Source: Mycobacterium asiaticum (GTDB lineage: Bacteria; Actinomycetota; Actinomycetes; Mycobacteriales; Mycobacteriaceae). From it: 32,124 bases of DNA. The notes beneath the pieces are model-generated. The model searched no databases. It was not told where the DNA came from and worked only from the letters and a program-made list of their open reading frames with translations. Shown here one piece after another: positions 30,480 through 32,124 of the stretch (the stretch's first letter is position 1; each line of letters starts with the position of its first letter). The DNA lies in NCBI RefSeq assembly GCF_001673365.1, contig NZ_LZLS01000114.1, positions 1 through 32,124 on the forward strand, in the 5' to 3' direction. Made by a program: the position numbers and the translations under genes.

Positions 30480-31637
30480 TTAGCGCGACAGCGGATCGTG
30501 CTGGATGCGTTCGGGCGGAGCACCTTTGGTGATCAGTGCGGCTTTGGTCGCGGCGACCATCGTCGGGCCGCCGCTGATCAGGATCTGCCGATCGCCCCAG
30601 CCGCCGTACTTGGTGACCACGTCGAGGAGTCGGCCAGTCTGGCGCACGTGCAGGCCGCGCGGCGGCGACACGTCGGGGTAGTCGGCGGCCCAGGACGGGT
30701 CGTTTTTGTACTCCGAGACCGGCGAGACCGACAGCCACGGATTGTGCGCCGCGATCTGCCACAGCGTTTGCAGGTCGTAGAGCTCGCAAGGGTAGCGGGC
30801 GCCGAAGAACAGATGCACCCGCGGATTGTCGGCGAAGCGGGACAGCTCCATGATCAGTGCGCGCAGCGGAGCCAGACCGGTGCTGCCCGCCACCATCAAC
30901 ACGTCGTCACCGTCCCGGTCCACCCGCAGGCCCCCGTGCGGGCTCGACAACCGCCACCGGTCACCGACCCGAGCCTCGCCGACGATGGCATTGCTGACCA
31001 GGCCGCCGGGCACCACCCGGACGTGGAATTCGATGCCCCCGTCCGGGTCGGCGGGAATGGCGGGGCTCAGGTAGCGCCAACGACGTGGGCACTGCGGAAT
31101 CTGCACGTTGACGTACTGCCCCGGGTGGTAGTCCACCGGGCGGTCCATCCGCAGCCGCACGACCGCCAGATCGCGGGACACCCGATTGTGTTCGATGACC
31201 GTGCCATCCCACCAGGCGGGAGCGTCCTCGGCGTCCGCGGCGCCGCTCATCACCCCAACAAACAGGTTGAGCGACTGCTCGGCGGCGTCTTGGACGGCGT
31301 CGCTCCAGGCGCTGCCCAGCTGCGCGCGCAACGCCGAATACAACGCGCGCCGCAGGGTCTCGTATTGGCTCGGCAATACGCCGTACTTGCGGTGGTCGCG
31401 CCCGAGCTGGGCGAGAAAAGCCACCGGTTCATCCGCGCGCTGGGCGACGAGTTCGCCGTAGAGCCAGCGCATCGCTTGGCCGAAAACGGCGCGCTGGGCG
31501 GCCATTTCGGGGGGAAACAAGTCGCGCACGGCAGGATCGAGAGCAAACCACCGGCTGTAGAAATGGTGCACAAGCTCGGTGTCGGGCCTGAAGGCGTCGC
31601 GCAACACCTGCAATGCCGCACGGTCATCCAGCCCCAC
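30480..31637 (-). CDS. Flavohaemoglobin-like globin/FAD/NAD(P)H oxidoreductase
   Basis: This 385-residue three-domain protein has a globin (about 1-135), an FAD-binding barrel (143-240, R-Y-L-S at 188-191) and an NAD-binding domain (245-370, G-S-T-G-L-A-P at 251-257 and S-G-G-P at 355-358). Haem residues align with E. coli Hmp: Tyr27 (B10), Gln48 (E7), proximal His82 and Tyr92. Two Hmp features look absent: Lys before the proximal His is Asp81, and the Glu that hydrogen-bonds that His is not apparent. This resembles the mycobacterial type II flavohaemoglobins, reported to differ from NO dioxygenases in redox chemistry. The start is GTG at 31637, only 10 bp after the preceding stop, with a weak Shine-Dalgarno sequence. 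NO detoxification is possible but not assured. Confidence 0.87.
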   Translation of the reverse strand: MGLDDRAALQVLRDAFRPDTELVHHFYSRWFALDPAVRDLFPPEMAAQRAVFGQAMRWLYGELVAQRADEPVAFLAQLGRDHRKYGVLPSQYETLRRALYSALRAQLGSAWSDAVQDAAEQSLNLFVGVMSGAADAEDAPAWWDGTVIEHNRVSRDLAVVRLRMDRPVDYHPGQYVNVQIPQCPRRWRYLSPAIPADPDGGIEFHVRVVPGGLVSNAIVGEARVGDRWRLSSPHGGLRVDRDGDDVLMVAGSTGLAPLRALIMELSRFADNPRVHLFFGARYPCELYDLQTLWQIAAHNPWLSVSPVSEYKNDPSWAADYPDVSPPRGLHVRQTGRLLDVVTKYGGWGDRQILISGGPTMVAATKAALITKGAPPERIQHDPLSR

Positions 31638-31647
31638 GGTCCAGAGT

Positions 31648-32124
31648 TTAGGCGGGGCCCCCTACGCCGCCCAGGCCGCCGCGTCCCGGATTTTGACCCG
31701 ACGGCGGTGACGGTGGTAGGCCGGATTTGCCGGGTCCGCTGTTGCCGTTCCCGCCGTGCCCGCCGGTACCGCCGTTGCCGCCGGTTTGAGTGCTGGAGCC
31801 GCCGTCGCCGCCGCGCCCGCCGGTGCCGCCGGACCCGGTGCTGCCGTGGCCGTCGCCGCCGTTGCCGCCGTTGCCGCCGTTGCCGCCGTTGCTGTTGTGA
31901 GTGCCGTTTAGCCAGCCAAGGCCGCCATCGCCCCCCTTGCCGCCCGGCCCGTTGGCGGCGGAGCCGCCGTTGCCCCCGTTGCCGCCGTCGCCGCCCGTAG
32001 AGGCGTTAGGTATCGGGTTGCCGCTGCCCGGCATAACTGCAGCGCCGCCGTAGTTGCCCGCGCCGCCCCGGCCGCCGTCCCCGTCGCCGGCGATGCCCAG
32101 GCCGTCGCCCGGTTTACAGGCACC
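31648..32124 (-). CDS. Glycine/asparagine-rich PGRS-like protein, C-terminal part
   Basis: The frame is open from the window end to a TAA at 31648-31650, giving about 158 residues rich in G-G-N-G-G and G-G-x-G-G-x repeats, as in the PGRS region of mycobacterial PE_PGRS proteins. No PE domain is visible because the 5' end is outside the window. A cysteine near the edge (G-A-C-K-P-G-D-G) and the Pro/Ser-containing ending S-P-P-S-G-Q-N-P-G-R-G are not typical PGRS, so it may be a different short glycine-rich secreted protein. An ATG at 32034 is internal to the same frame and need not be the start. It precedes the flavohaemoglobin-like gene by 10 bp. Confidence 0.7.
   Translation of the reverse strand, partial: GACKPGDGLGIAGDGDGGRGGAGNYGGAAVMPGSGNPIPNASTGGDGGNGGNGGSAANGPGGKGGDGGLGWLNGTHNSNGGNGGNGGNGGDGHGSTGSGGTGGRGGDGGSSTQTGGNGGTGGHGGNGNSGPGKSGLPPSPPSGQNPGRGGLGGVGGPA

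Noticed and set aside
30466..30789. 108-residue N-terminal extension of the aldose epimerase
   Set aside because: It lies wholly inside the flavohaemoglobin-like gene in another frame and is Arg/Pro-rich shadow sequence; AGGAGG sets the GTG at 30465.

Overview
The window is GC-rich actinobacterial DNA that I assign to a Mycobacterium, probably a slow grower. It carries a dnaK-grpE-dnaJ-hspR operon with HspR (HAIR) operators, two giant PPE-MPTR genes, a PGRS-like glycine-rich gene end, an LpqJ-type lipoprotein and an AnsP-type asparagine permease. From memory, M. tuberculosis H37Rv has lpqJ, ansP2, a few small genes including mosR, then dnaK-grpE-dnaJ1-hspR-PPE7-PPE8. The same backbone is visible here. 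The block between ansP2 and dnaK differs, and a second giant PPE gene follows the PPE8-like one. The species cannot be fixed from the sequence alone.

Layout. 1-357 (-): 5' part of an lpqJ-like lipoprotein gene, cut by the window edge. 459-1895 (-): asparagine/amino-acid permease. 1975-2925 (-): metal-dependent amidohydrolase/decarboxylase, divergent from 3035-4969 (+), a LysR regulator fused in frame to a DUF4185 domain. 4947-7039 (-): DUF1275 membrane protein, TetR regulator and crotonase-fold enzyme, with a perfect 26-bp palindrome at the tetR start. 7040-7337: regulatory region with two HAIR operators around a TTGACA box. 7338-11451 (+): dnaK, grpE, dnaJ1, hspR, tightly packed. 11468-21985 (-): 3505-residue PPE-MPTR protein. 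22186-29439 (-): 2417-residue PPE-MPTR protein. 29563-31637 (-): aldose 1-epimerase and a flavohaemoglobin-like oxidoreductase. 31648-32124 (-): C-terminal part of a glycine/asparagine-rich PGRS-like protein.

How the genes work together. The chaperone operon is a self-regulated heat-shock unit in which HspR acts on HAIR sites with DnaK as co-repressor (known for the family). The TetR and LysR genes each sit next to small catabolic genes and have candidate operators of their own. The two PPE genes fill more than half the window. Both alternate blocks of N-x-G-x-G-N-type pentapeptides with a recurrent beta-rich module of about 105-130 residues, framed by W-R-G-D-x-Q-G and P-S-S-G-F-F-N-S-G signatures. 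This second-order architecture, the repeated RGD tripeptides in it and the LysR-DUF4185 fusion are the most unusual content. Nothing here looks like a phage, IS element, CRISPR array or RNA gene.
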